A DNA stretch of 25,538 nt from Rhodanobacteraceae bacterium UBA703 (GCA_002297645.1 DBMH01000223.1:364-25901), one strand, 5' to 3'. Counted from the first letter of the stretch, positions 6,760-14,581 are shown. Notes: generated by a model from the sequence alone, not told the origin. Translations and numbers: made by a program.

Positions 6760-7197
6760 ATGGTGATTGCAGATGTCACAGGGGCGCTAGCTAGCGTCAA
6801 ATCTGCGATGGAAATCGCAAAAGCGCTGTTGGCTGCCGAAAATGCCATCGAAGTAGCCGCCCTGAAAATGCAAGTGGCTCAGTTGATGGGCTCGCTAGCT
6901 GACGTGCAGACAAAAGTGATCGAGGCGAATGAAGTCATCGAAGCAAGGGACAAGGAAATCGGCACCTTGCGTGATGCTCTCGAATTGAAGGCGAAAGTGG
7001 TGAAGCGTTTAGATGCCTACCACGAGTCCGATGAAAATGGCAATCCCAAGGGGGATCCGTTCTGCATGCGCTGCTTCGAGGCTGATCATCGGCTTTTCCA
7101 CGTAACGCTCGGTGGGCGCCTGAACGACGCCGCCATATGCCCGCAATGCAAGTCGCGATACGACGGAAGTCGCGTCTCCCGCCTTCATGGCACCTGA
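6760..7197 (+). CDS. Coiled-coil protein with C-terminal zinc-ribbon-like Cys pairs
   Basis: An uncharacterised protein of 145 residues from this ATG (150 from the alternative ATG at 6745). Both starts have plausible ribosome sites: GAGGGA 7 bp before 6760 and AAGG 6 bp before 6745. I favour 6760 because homologs I remember begin with a short 'DVTGALASVKSA'-like helix. The first two thirds are long helices rich in A, E, K and L (ENAIEVAALKMQVAQL, IEARDKEIGTLRDALEL), probably a coiled coil. The C-terminus has CMRC and CPQC pairs about 30 residues apart, like a treble-clef or zinc ribbon. Similar proteins are scattered singly in prophages and genomic islands. GC is clearly below that of flanking genes and it sits directly after tRNA-Phe, consistent with acquisition. 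Its function is unknown. Confidence 0.7.
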   Translation: MVIADVTGALASVKSAMEIAKALLAAENAIEVAALKMQVAQLMGSLADVQTKVIEANEVIEARDKEIGTLRDALELKAKVVKRLDAYHESDENGNPKGDPFCMRCFEADHRLFHVTLGGRLNDAAICPQCKSRYDGSRVSRLHGT

Positions 7198-7360
7198 TTG
7201 AGGAAGCGGCGCTTCAGATCGAAGTCGCATCTAGCATCGATCAAGAAACCGTTTTTCTGAAATGCCCACGCGAAAAAGGACCTGGGCGCACGTGTCGTAG
7301 CGGGAAGGCCCTGAACTTTTGACCCGCCCCCTCAACGGCACCTCGCCCAGCCTGTCGAGG

Positions 7361-7894
7361 TCAGTACGCTCCGACGATCCGCCAGCGCTGCGAGCCGCCG
7401 TCGAACCAGAGCAAGGCGTTGTGATTCGACGCGATCACGAAATCGGCGCCGATGGCGAAGCGCGCCGCCGCCGTTCCTTCGCCGGCGTATTCATTCGACA
7501 GGGTGAGCGTCGCTGCACTTGCGTTGACGAGCATCACCGTCTGGCCGGCGCACGCGTTGCCGAAGAATCCGCGCAGCGAGCACGCCACCGCGGACGTTCC
7601 CGTGACCCGGACGACGTCGGTCAGCGTCGTCATGGTCGAGAAGTCGCCGGAGAAGAACGTGGCCGCCGCGGTCACGTTCTTCATGAAAATGTTCCCGTAG
7701 TTGTAGGTTCCCGACGTGACGTGACCGGCCACGTTGATCGTGACGCGGTCGTAGGTGCCGGCGACCGCGCCACTGTTCGCGTGCATGGCCGCCGGGTCCA
7801 CTGCGCCGGCTCCCCGCGTGCAGGGCAAAGCCTCCGGACCCAGCAGTCCGTCGCGAACGAATACGAACTCCAGTTCGGGTCGGGGCGACAGCAA
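7361..7894 (-). CDS. Phage tail-fibre-like C-terminal fragment, probably truncated
   Basis: An open frame of up to 177 residues ending at TGA 7361-7363. The only upstream start in this frame is a TTG at 7892-7894, and the first 35 or so residues do not look like a protein N-terminus. The middle reads SGAVAGTYDRVTINVAGHVT, the 'GTYxxVTVNxxGxVTSG' repeat typical of tail fibres. The end 'QTVMLVNASAATLTLSNEY' followed by LLWFDGGSQRWRIV matches the C-terminal strand-rich module of tail-fibre or surface proteins (xLWYDxxxxRWRV). No tail, chaperone or integrase gene is nearby. I read it as a degraded remnant or orphan; an intact small surface protein starting at the ATG near 7786 is possible. Composition is high-GC, unlike its right-hand neighbours. 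Confidence 0.45.
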   Translation of the reverse strand: MLSPRPELEFVFVRDGLLGPEALPCTRGAGAVDPAAMHANSGAVAGTYDRVTINVAGHVTSGTYNYGNIFMKNVTAAATFFSGDFSTMTTLTDVVRVTGTSAVACSLRGFFGNACAGQTVMLVNASAATLTLSNEYAGEGTAAARFAIGADFVIASNHNALLWFDGGSQRWRIVGAY

Positions 7895-7970
7895 TCGGAG
7901 AGACCTACGGGTGCGCAGGGGCGCATCATTAGGCTTCCCTTCTGGGGAGTTGACGTCCGGCCAATTGATA

Positions 7971-8004
7971 GAAAAATAATGACCGACAACATACGTCGGT
8001 CATT
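7971..8004 (-). terminator. Terminator of the lectin gene
   Basis: A perfect 10-bp inverted repeat AATGACCGAC (7978-7987) / GTCGGTCATT (7995-8004) with a 7-nt loop. On the minus strand it is followed by TATTTTTC (complement of 7971-7977). It lies 25 bp beyond the lectin stop codon. Confidence 0.88.
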
Positions 8005-8028
8005 GTCCCCTGCGGGCGATCATCTGGA

Positions 8029-8853
8029 CTATTGGACTTTCCAAGACTGCTGTAGAGATCCATTGCAGTCCCATACCTGAACACGCCCGCCATTCTTGTA
8101 CTGATCGGGTGCATGGACGTCCAAGCATTTCCCTGCCGCTGATCTAATAGCCTTGCCGTCGAAGGCCCATGTCTGCTGTTTCGAGCCATTGCAATCCCAG
8201 ACCTGGACTCGACCACCATTTCTGTACTGATCGGGGGCGTGCACATCCAGGCACTTCCCGGCCTGACTTCTTATTGTGTTGTCGACGAGCATCCAGGACT
8301 GCTGCGGCTGACCGTTGCATCCCCAGACTTGGACTGTTGCACCATTGTTCTTTTGGGCACTGGCATTCACATCCAGACATTTTCCAGCCCCACTTCGAAC
8401 TGACGCAATGCTCAGGCTCATGCGGACAGTGCCCGGAACGGCGCTGGGTGAGGCGCTGCGGCAACAGTATTTCTTGGATCCAGTCCAGCACCCCATGCCA
8501 CTGGAAGATCCCGCAGGTGGCGAGCCGGGTGTTTCTCCCGCCTTGCAACTGCCGTCGCAAAAGGGGGCGGTTCCATCCCATCGGCAGCTGTAACTTGGAG
8601 ATGAGCAGCAAAGTGCCTTGGAGCCAAGAACGCAGGCGGCTCCAAATGGTGGCGACACGTTTACATAGGGTGCTACCCAGAAATCCGGGATCGAACTGAC
8701 ACGTGTAACTTCCGTTTCGCCTCCCCCGCATGATCCGTTACACCATGGCGAGGCCCCATCCCAGCGACAGGTCTGCGCAATAGCGCTGTTCGCGACAAAT
8801 AGGAAACAAAGTACAAGCACAACCAGCACGACACTAATCGTTCCGATCTTCAT
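8029..8853 (-). CDS. Secreted ricin-type beta-trefoil lectin with duplicated Cys module
   Basis: A 274-residue exported protein. The signal peptide is residues 1-26 (hydrophobic VVLVVLVLCFLFVANSAIA), and the mature protein starts at about Q27. Two Cys-rich modules follow. Each opens CRWDG-x-x-P-x-C-x-G-S-C-x-x-G-E-T and closes GSK-x-x-CC, giving six cysteines per module (from C29, and again near residue 88). The C-terminal half is a three-unit beta-trefoil. Each unit has the form IRS-x-AGKCLDV-...-VQVW-x-CNG and ends in the QxW signature (QQSW, QQTW, QQSW), so it is predicted to bind sugars. The last two units are nearly identical (CLDVHAPDQY..NGGRVQVWDC), suggesting recent duplication. The start at 8853 has GAGGAAGG upstream; an in-frame ATG at 8919 would spoil the signal peptide. 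Its glycan target is unknown; host, prey or polysaccharide binding are possibilities. Confidence 0.9.
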   Translation of the reverse strand: MKIGTISVVLVVLVLCFLFVANSAIAQTCRWDGASPWCNGSCGGGETEVTRVSSIPDFWVAPYVNVSPPFGAACVLGSKALCCSSPSYSCRWDGTAPFCDGSCKAGETPGSPPAGSSSGMGCWTGSKKYCCRSASPSAVPGTVRMSLSIASVRSGAGKCLDVNASAQKNNGATVQVWGCNGQPQQSWMLVDNTIRSQAGKCLDVHAPDQYRNGGRVQVWDCNGSKQQTWAFDGKAIRSAAGKCLDVHAPDQYKNGGRVQVWDCNGSLQQSWKVQ

Positions 8854-9004
8854 GACCTTCCTCTCATGGGCACACACCAGCGCACTTGGCAGAATGGTTA
8901 CACCCAAACGGGTGGTCAATACTCGATCATCTACAGATCATGTAAGAAATCAGCGCAACAGTATGTAGGAGTTCAGCGGGACTTCCTGCCCAAGCCATCG
9001 CCCA

Positions 9005-9031
9005 AAGAAAAGGGCGGCCAAAGCCGCCCTT
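9005..9031 (-). terminator. Terminator of the protease gene
   Basis: The 9-bp perfect stem AAGGGCGGC (9010-9018) / GCCGCCCTT (9023-9031) has a CAAA loop. On the minus strand it is followed by TTCTTTGGG. It lies 22 bp past the protease stop. Confidence 0.8.
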
Positions 9032-9053
9032 GTTCATCCTGCATGAGCCTAGA

Positions 9054-11162
9054 TCAAGGGCAAGCCAGCCCCTTGAACCTCAGCCGTGCATGCGTCGGCG
9101 CGAAGCCCCACATTCCATTGCTTCGACTCAACTCTAGCTTCCATGTGCCCGTTGCCTGGACACCAATGAATGGGGAGAAGTTTCCAGGCCCCAATGGGGG
9201 GGCAGACGATTGATCGATATGGAAAATTGCTGAATTGATCGGATATCCCCAATAGTTGACTTGTTCTGATCCAACATACGCCGCCTCACTTCCAGCTGGG
9301 ATGACGTTCAAATTCCAGATATTTGATCGGATACCGCCAGGGGACTCGACGACAACGTTCAAGTTGGTGGCACCTCCAGGGAATGCGGGACCAAAACCAT
9401 TGTCATCGAGGAAGCCGACATCAAGTCCCATCCCATTGACGCACCAGCCACTTGTTCCGGTCATCGGTATCAAAATCGTCTGCACAGCACCGAGGGCGGT
9501 GCCACCCGATGGCTGTTGCAGATCGTCACCAGAACCAACTGCAAAACCAACCTGCGAGCCAGTCTTCAGAGACACTGGAATCTCTAGGACAGGATCAACA
9601 GTGCAGCCAAGATTCGTCGGACTGATCGTAATCTTTGAGGTGCTTGTTACACCGGGAACAGGAAATGATGTGGCCGGATTGATGCTAACTACGACGTTAC
9701 GCGTATCACCAGGCTGCCCCATGGGAGCTAGCGTAAAGACCGAGGTCAAGCCTCCATCAAAGAGCACCATTTGATTCGGCACACCAACATGCTCGTGACC
9801 GACACGGACCGCCGTCTGAGTCGGGCGCACATTCTTGACTACGATGGTCTTCGACGCGGGCACCGAGCTTCCAAATATCTCCACGTTCCATGGGTCTGAA
9901 TCACTCACCGATACCTGTTCGACGCCGATCTCAAAGCGGTGGCGCAAATAGTTGTTCTGATCGTTGTAAACATCCTTGACATTGACAACATAGTCCCAAA
10001 TACCGCATTGCGTTACGCCCGCCGTGCTCGCCGTAACCGTCATGGTCGTCGGGTGGATCAAGCTAAGCAGATGACTTCCGATCGATGGATTCGTGGAAAG
10101 CGTTGGAGACCCCAAATATGGCGGGTCGGTAACGGACACATCGTACTGGTTTCCGCCGAGCGCCGCGGTCAGCGTGTATGACGAGACCGGATTCGTTACC
10201 GCTCCACCAATATCACCGACATGAAGCACATCAACGACGGGATCGACGAGAATCTCAGTTCTAGGGATCGCATCTTTAACCATTATTAGTGGTGTGTTTG
10301 TTGATGCCATAACTCCCATATCGATGAACTGAATCATCCCGGCATTAACGTACGAAATTCCACTCATTAATCCTGCCACACCGACATCAATAACTTCGTC
10401 ATCAACATTGAAGACAGCACCGCCAGAGCTTCCATCAAGAGGATTGAGCCCCTCAAAAAAGTAGTATCCAATCTGACTGCTACCGACAGTATCATTCAAC
10501 CATACATACCTACCAGACGTTTCGACCCTCAATCCACCCCAAAGAAAATTACTAACAAGTATATATTTGTCTGATTTCCTAGGAGCGCCAGATCTTCTGA
10601 TCTTAACAGGCTTTCTATCAACCACATATCTATCCACATTGAATGTCATGTAGTCTTTAGAGCTATCGACCTCGATCAAGTTGTTTTTGCCTGAAAGGGT
10701 TCCAAAATAGACATTATCTGATGGAATGTTTGACCAAGCAAACTCGGAACAAGAAGCCGCCGAGTATTTTGGCGCAAACACTACCGCGTATTGCGACGGA
10801 TCAAAAGAAAATTTATGCGCCGCCGTAATAAACATCGTGCGCCCAAGCAAAACAGCCGTACGCCCAGCCGATGTGCTGTTTATTCCATAAAATGATTGAC
10901 CTGGATCAACTGGATATCCGTAATACTGCGTCAAAGGATTCCATGATATGGAATATGTCCCATTTCCGTTATTGAAAAGCATAGATTTTGGGATCATGGC
11001 ACCGGTAGCATTGACAACTTTCTGCTCAGCAACGCTTAATGGAGCGCCACAAATCCCATGAACGCTAGTAATAGGAGGAAACGCGAATACATTTGATGCA
11101 AACAAAAAAATTCCAAACAATATAACCCCAAGTTCCGCATAAACATTTCTCAAAACGGTCAT
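9054..11162 (-). CDS. Secreted trypsin-like serine protease with P-domain-like C-terminus
   Basis: A 702-residue exported protein; signal peptide residues 1-27 (GVILFGIFLFASNVFA). The catalytic triad of a chymotrypsin-fold protease is readable: H116 in FITAAHKF, probable D170 in KDYMTFNVD, and S246 in DGSSGGAVF. Residues about 300-540 form Ig-like or cadherin-like beta modules (VVNVKDVYND, SKTIVVKNV). The last 140 or so residues resemble a proprotein-convertase P domain. They contain a 'GMGLDVGFLDDNGFGPAFPG' stretch and later 'GVQATGTWKLELSRSNG', which often follows secreted proteases in gammaproteobacteria. The start at 11162 has GGGAGGG 7 bp upstream. The 5' third is strikingly AT-rich (for example 23 G+C of 60 in 10561-10620), against well over 60% in housekeeping genes here, a sign of transfer. 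Its substrates are unknown. Confidence 0.88.
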   Translation of the reverse strand: MTVLRNVYAELGVILFGIFLFASNVFAFPPITSVHGICGAPLSVAEQKVVNATGAMIPKSMLFNNGNGTYSISWNPLTQYYGYPVDPGQSFYGINSTSAGRTAVLLGRTMFITAAHKFSFDPSQYAVVFAPKYSAASCSEFAWSNIPSDNVYFGTLSGKNNLIEVDSSKDYMTFNVDRYVVDRKPVKIRRSGAPRKSDKYILVSNFLWGGLRVETSGRYVWLNDTVGSSQIGYYFFEGLNPLDGSSGGAVFNVDDEVIDVGVAGLMSGISYVNAGMIQFIDMGVMASTNTPLIMVKDAIPRTEILVDPVVDVLHVGDIGGAVTNPVSSYTLTAALGGNQYDVSVTDPPYLGSPTLSTNPSIGSHLLSLIHPTTMTVTASTAGVTQCGIWDYVVNVKDVYNDQNNYLRHRFEIGVEQVSVSDSDPWNVEIFGSSVPASKTIVVKNVRPTQTAVRVGHEHVGVPNQMVLFDGGLTSVFTLAPMGQPGDTRNVVVSINPATSFPVPGVTSTSKITISPTNLGCTVDPVLEIPVSLKTGSQVGFAVGSGDDLQQPSGGTALGAVQTILIPMTGTSGWCVNGMGLDVGFLDDNGFGPAFPGGATNLNVVVESPGGIRSNIWNLNVIPAGSEAAYVGSEQVNYWGYPINSAIFHIDQSSAPPLGPGNFSPFIGVQATGTWKLELSRSNGMWGFAPTHARLRFKGLACP

Positions 11163-11492
11163 CTCAACCCTCCCTTAGCCGCACCGAGCGGCGCTCAAAC
11201 CTATCATAAGGCTGCAACTAATATCGTTGATTTTCTCCGCACAGAGTAGCGATTCTGCCGCGAGCTTTCAGTCGGATGCTTGCGTCAGAACGCGTAAGAA
11301 ATTTCCCACGCGCAGACGCGGCGATTTCCTCTACGCAGCCGGAGCAGCCGCAGCACCATGTGCCCCTGCTCGCTGTCTGCGACACGCGCCCTGCAAGATG
11401 CGGGGACGCTCGCAGGAGGCCAAGTGACGGCGAGCGACTTCTACCCTCCAGCTTGAGCCGTTCGCGCTCGCCATCGACTTCGGGGAAGTCCA
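11163..11492. other. Intergenic region without a convincing gene
   Basis: About 330 bp between the protease start and a doubtful small gene. The first 60 bp are AT-rich and should hold the protease promoter, but I could not define clear -35/-10 boxes. Open frames on both strands here have atypical, low-complexity translations. Composition changes back to high GC near 11,240, which may mark an island edge. Confidence 0.5.
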
Positions 11493-11978
11493 ATGCTGCG
11501 CATGCTCCTTGTGCTGCTAGCCCCGTCTCTTGCGGTACGGAACTGCCCGGCTGAGGCCAAGGGGAGCACCGGCGCTCCCAAGACTCAGCACGTCCAGGGA
11601 TACGTAAGGAAGGATGGGAGCCGGTCAATGGCTACTGGCGCGCGCCCCGCGGGCCGTGGAGGCGGCGGCAGCAGCGCAGGCCGATCAACGTACGAGCCCG
11701 GCGCTTCCTCATCGGGCAGGACCTGGAACTCGGCATCTGACGCCTCATCGATCGACCTCGAAGCTGACGCACAGGACTTCAGCGGCTTTCAGGACGACAC
11801 CAGTTGGGCCAAGGGACTCGGGGGGCAGGACGAAAAGGCGCCCCCTGAAGCCGATGTCGAGTGCCGATACTCGGCCGTGATGACCGACGAAGAGATTGCG
11901 GCTTGCAGGCGCTGGAAGCTCTCCGCCGCGCCCTCCTGTACATGTCTCACTGGGCGAGACCTAACTTCGCCAGAATAA
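11493..11978 (+). CDS. Possible small secreted protein
   Basis: A 161-residue open frame with a GGGGAAG ribosome-site candidate just upstream of ATG. It may have a short export signal (MLRMLLVLLAPSLA). HVQGYVRKDGS follows, which resembles the 'HVxGYxRKDGT' motif of a widespread family of small secreted proteins. The middle is low-complexity Gly/Ser/Ala (RGGGGSSAGR). Near the end ECRYSAVMTDEEIAACRR is reminiscent of short conserved Cys motifs. Codon third positions are less G/C-biased than in neighbouring genes. It lies alone between the protease and the beta-helix gene. It could be a decayed or spurious frame; the family motif is the main reason to list it. Confidence 0.42.
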   Translation: MLRMLLVLLAPSLAVRNCPAEAKGSTGAPKTQHVQGYVRKDGSRSMATGARPAGRGGGGSSAGRSTYEPGASSSGRTWNSASDASSIDLEADAQDFSGFQDDTSWAKGLGGQDEKAPPEADVECRYSAVMTDEEIAACRRWKLSAAPSCTCLTGRDLTSPE

Positions 11979-12100
11979 GCCAACATTCACGGGAGCCAGG
12001 TGCCGTCGCGGCGCGCATGCCTCACGGGCCCCATGCCGGATGCCCATCGCCGGCGCTGCACGCGGCGAAGCATCGGATGGAATCCAACAGGAGCAGCCGT

Positions 12101-14374
12101 TCACGACGGCTCGAAGCCATTCCCGAAGATCGAATCCCCTGCAAGGGTGTATTCCAGCATCGCGCAGTTGTCGCACTGGGCCGGGATCTGCGGCTCGAAA
12201 TCCAGGCGATAGGAGGACACGAAGGCTTCCTCGGAATTCCACGTCCGAAGCAGCAGCCGGCTGCCCTGGTAGGTCGCGCTGACGTCGTATCGCCCGATGG
12301 GAACGTCCTTGATGCGGTATCCGTCGGCAGCGCGCAGCGTGAGCACGGTGCCGGCGCTGCCGTCGATCAGCGGCCCGACGGGCCGGAACGTGAACTCGAT
12401 CTGGTCGTCCTCGATGTAGACGCCCGGATAGTGATCGAACGTCACGAGGCCGCCATAGTGCCCCGACAAGGGCTCTGGCATCACTCCGGCCAGCTTCCAG
12501 GTGAAGTTGCGAACGGCGCCCTCGCCGCCGAAACCGGAACTGTCGTCCGGATGGAGCCAGAGCGTGTACGCCTTCCCGTTGTAGTTGGCCTGATGCTGGG
12601 CAAAGGCATACCACGACCCGACGCTGAGCCGGATCGCATAGTTGCCGTCGGCCCCCGTCGTCGTGGACAGGTTGGAATTGAAGAAGATGCTGTGGTCCGC
12701 GATGACCTTCGCGCCCGACAGGGGCCGGCCCGCGAAATTCCTCACGACACCGGTCAGGTATCCGCTCTGTCGGCTCTCGCGGTCGGCCGACGAGGTTTCC
12801 GGGCGACTCGCGCCGGGTGAGCCGGATGCCCCTACGGCCACGGCGCTCGCAGGAGGAAAGTGGTATACGGCAGCGGATTGCCGGAGCGCCTGGACACCTG
12901 CGTTTTTTTCGAAGGAATCGAAGAAGATGCCGTCGCCACGGAACTCATAGGCGCCGATGTCGGGCCGGGGTCCACCGATCCCCGGCCGGATCGGGTCGCT
13001 CCATGCCGCCCGTACGAAACCGGTGCCGCGCTGGTCCCAGGCCAGATTGGCCGGGTTGCCGCCGCGGTCGACCACGGGACTGTCCGCCGGAATCGGATGG
13101 ACCGGGACGAAACCGCCGCCGTGCATGGTCGTGAGCGGCCCGAGGCCTGATTCCGTCGCGAACAGGTTGTCCTGGTCGTCGCCGTTGATCGTGCCGCTTC
13201 CCGGCATCGTGCGGAACGAGGAATTCTTCGCGTGGACGACGCTCGGGTTCGTCGTGGACGTCGACTGGTGCACGATGTCGCCGAACTGTCCCGTCATACC
13301 GTTCGTGTTCTCGTCGAACAGCGTGCTGTGCAAGGTCGCCGTGGCTGCCGTCGAGGCGACCCACAAAGCGCCCGCGCCGGAGTTGCTGGGAATGGGATGG
13401 TCTGGTGCGGCCCGGTTCCTGGCGAAGGTCGAGTTCCGGATCGTCATGAGTCCCTTCGCGATGGCGAGGGCGCTGCCGACCCCCGATCGGTGCAGCGACT
13501 CGTTGGCCGAGAACGTCGTGTTCTCGATGATGCCTTCGCTGGCCCCCACGCCGTCGGAGCCGGACCAGTACAGGCCGCCGCCGAGCGTCTCGTCGACCTT
13601 GTTGCCGACCAGCGCGCTGCCCGAGAGCCGGAAGCTCGTCATCGTCGTGGCATTGATGCCGCCCCCGAAACTTCCCGCCGTATTGCCTTCGATCAGCGAA
13701 TTCCGGACAAGGGCATGCGCGCGCGGGGAAAGCAGGCGGAGGCCGCCGCCGGCGTAGGCATGGTTGTCCTTGACGAGACTGTCGTCGATCGTGATCGTGC
13801 CGGCCGAGAAATACACCGCGCCGCCCTGGCCCGTATCCGTCGCGGGAACACGGTTGCCGACCAGATGCACGCCTTTCAGCTCGAGATCTCCCTCGGCGAA
13901 CCAGATCGCGCCTCCGTCGCGCGTCGCGCGGTTGCCTTCGAAGCGGCTGTCGTGGATGCGCAGATCGTCGCCGTAGCCGTACAGGGCACCGCCGTTGCCG
14001 CCGTCGGTGACGGCATGGCCGCGCACGAACGCGAGCCCGCTGACGGTCACGGTCCTTCGCACGCCGTTCGTGTTCTGCACGTGCAGCAGGCGCGTCGCGT
14101 CGCCGCCGTCGAGCACGACGACGTCGGCACCGGGACCGGTGATCGTCATGCTCTCGCGGATGCGGATCGGACTGGTCAGTGCGATATTGCCCCGCAACCC
14201 GGAGTCGAACGTGATCGAATGCGGAGCGCCGGCCGTGGCGTTGGCCGTCTCGACCCGTTGGCGCAGGCTGCCGTCCCCCGTATCCGCCAACGTCGTGACG
14301 ACGTAGTCGGCCGCACGTGCCGGAACGCCCCAGGCCAGAGACAAGACAAGAGCCGGCAATATATTGTTTCTCAT
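12101..14374 (-). CDS. Secreted parallel beta-helix protein with IFxxGFE C-terminal motif
   Basis: A 757-residue exported protein; signal peptide residues 1-21 (MRNNILPALVLSLAWGVPARA). Residues about 22-480 form a right-handed beta-helix of the polymorphic outer-membrane/choice-of-anchor kind. They contain VTTLADTGDGSLRQRV near the start, many 'GGGxxW/xNxA'-type turns (DGGAIWFAEGDL, GGGLRLLSPRA, GGGINATTM), and the closing GPRPDIGAYEF. An internal GIFFDSFE follows at 482-489. After a low-complexity linker comes a carboxypeptidase-regulatory-like beta domain (YLTGVVRNFAGRPLSGAKV, about 545-640) and a second beta region. The protein ends DSIFGNGFEPS (747-757). ATG 14374 is chosen for the signal peptide and the GGAAG upstream; 14389 is an in-frame alternative. 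It diverges from the sigma factor/kinase operon. It is probably a surface or secreted adhesin-like protein of unknown ligand. Confidence 0.85.
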   Translation of the reverse strand: MRNNILPALVLSLAWGVPARAADYVVTTLADTGDGSLRQRVETANATAGAPHSITFDSGLRGNIALTSPIRIRESMTITGPGADVVVLDGGDATRLLHVQNTNGVRRTVTVSGLAFVRGHAVTDGGNGGALYGYGDDLRIHDSRFEGNRATRDGGAIWFAEGDLELKGVHLVGNRVPATDTGQGGAVYFSAGTITIDDSLVKDNHAYAGGGLRLLSPRAHALVRNSLIEGNTAGSFGGGINATTMTSFRLSGSALVGNKVDETLGGGLYWSGSDGVGASEGIIENTTFSANESLHRSGVGSALAIAKGLMTIRNSTFARNRAAPDHPIPSNSGAGALWVASTAATATLHSTLFDENTNGMTGQFGDIVHQSTSTTNPSVVHAKNSSFRTMPGSGTINGDDQDNLFATESGLGPLTTMHGGGFVPVHPIPADSPVVDRGGNPANLAWDQRGTGFVRAAWSDPIRPGIGGPRPDIGAYEFRGDGIFFDSFEKNAGVQALRQSAAVYHFPPASAVAVGASGSPGASRPETSSADRESRQSGYLTGVVRNFAGRPLSGAKVIADHSIFFNSNLSTTTGADGNYAIRLSVGSWYAFAQHQANYNGKAYTLWLHPDDSSGFGGEGAVRNFTWKLAGVMPEPLSGHYGGLVTFDHYPGVYIEDDQIEFTFRPVGPLIDGSAGTVLTLRAADGYRIKDVPIGRYDVSATYQGSRLLLRTWNSEEAFVSSYRLDFEPQIPAQCDNCAMLEYTLAGDSIFGNGFEPS

Positions 14375-14480
14375 TGGATAGTCTTCCATCGCACAGGTCG
14401 CGGCGATATGCCTCGCGCCACTTGCGGATGACGAAACCCCGCTTGCGAACCTATCAATCCGCGGATCACCGGAGATGCGC

Positions 14481-14526
14481 CGACGCGGCATGCGGAAGCA
14501 TGCGGTGCGTCGACAAGTGGACTTGT
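14481..14526. promoter_or_regulatory. Hairpin plus inverted repeat in divergent control region
   Basis: CGACGC (14481-14486) and GCATGC (14488-14493) pair with GCATGC (14498-14503) and GCGTCG (14507-14512) around a GGAA loop, giving a 12-bp interrupted stem. It is followed at once by ACAAGT-GG-ACTTGT (14513-14526), a perfect 6-bp inverted repeat. Both lie between the divergent beta-helix gene and the sigma factor gene, so either may be an operator or an mRNA leader structure. No clear promoter boxes were recognised beside them. Confidence 0.55.
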
Positions 14527-14581
14527 TCCACCTCCCACGGCAGGCTTGACCATCACGCACGATGCACGCAGTGGACGACAC

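Noticed and set aside
7137..7322. A 61-residue plus-strand frame overlapping the end of the coiled-coil gene.
   Set aside because: Different frame, no conserved motif, and no ribosome site of note.
11218..11628. A minus-strand frame upstream of the protease.
   Set aside because: No signal, domain or ribosome site, and a low-complexity translation. It overlaps the slightly better plus-strand candidate.
6526..12100. A duplicated tRNA-Phe 3' end that would mark the far border of an island.
   Set aside because: I scanned by eye for copies of TTCGATTCCG and CTCGGCCACCA and found none, so no attachment-site pair is claimed.
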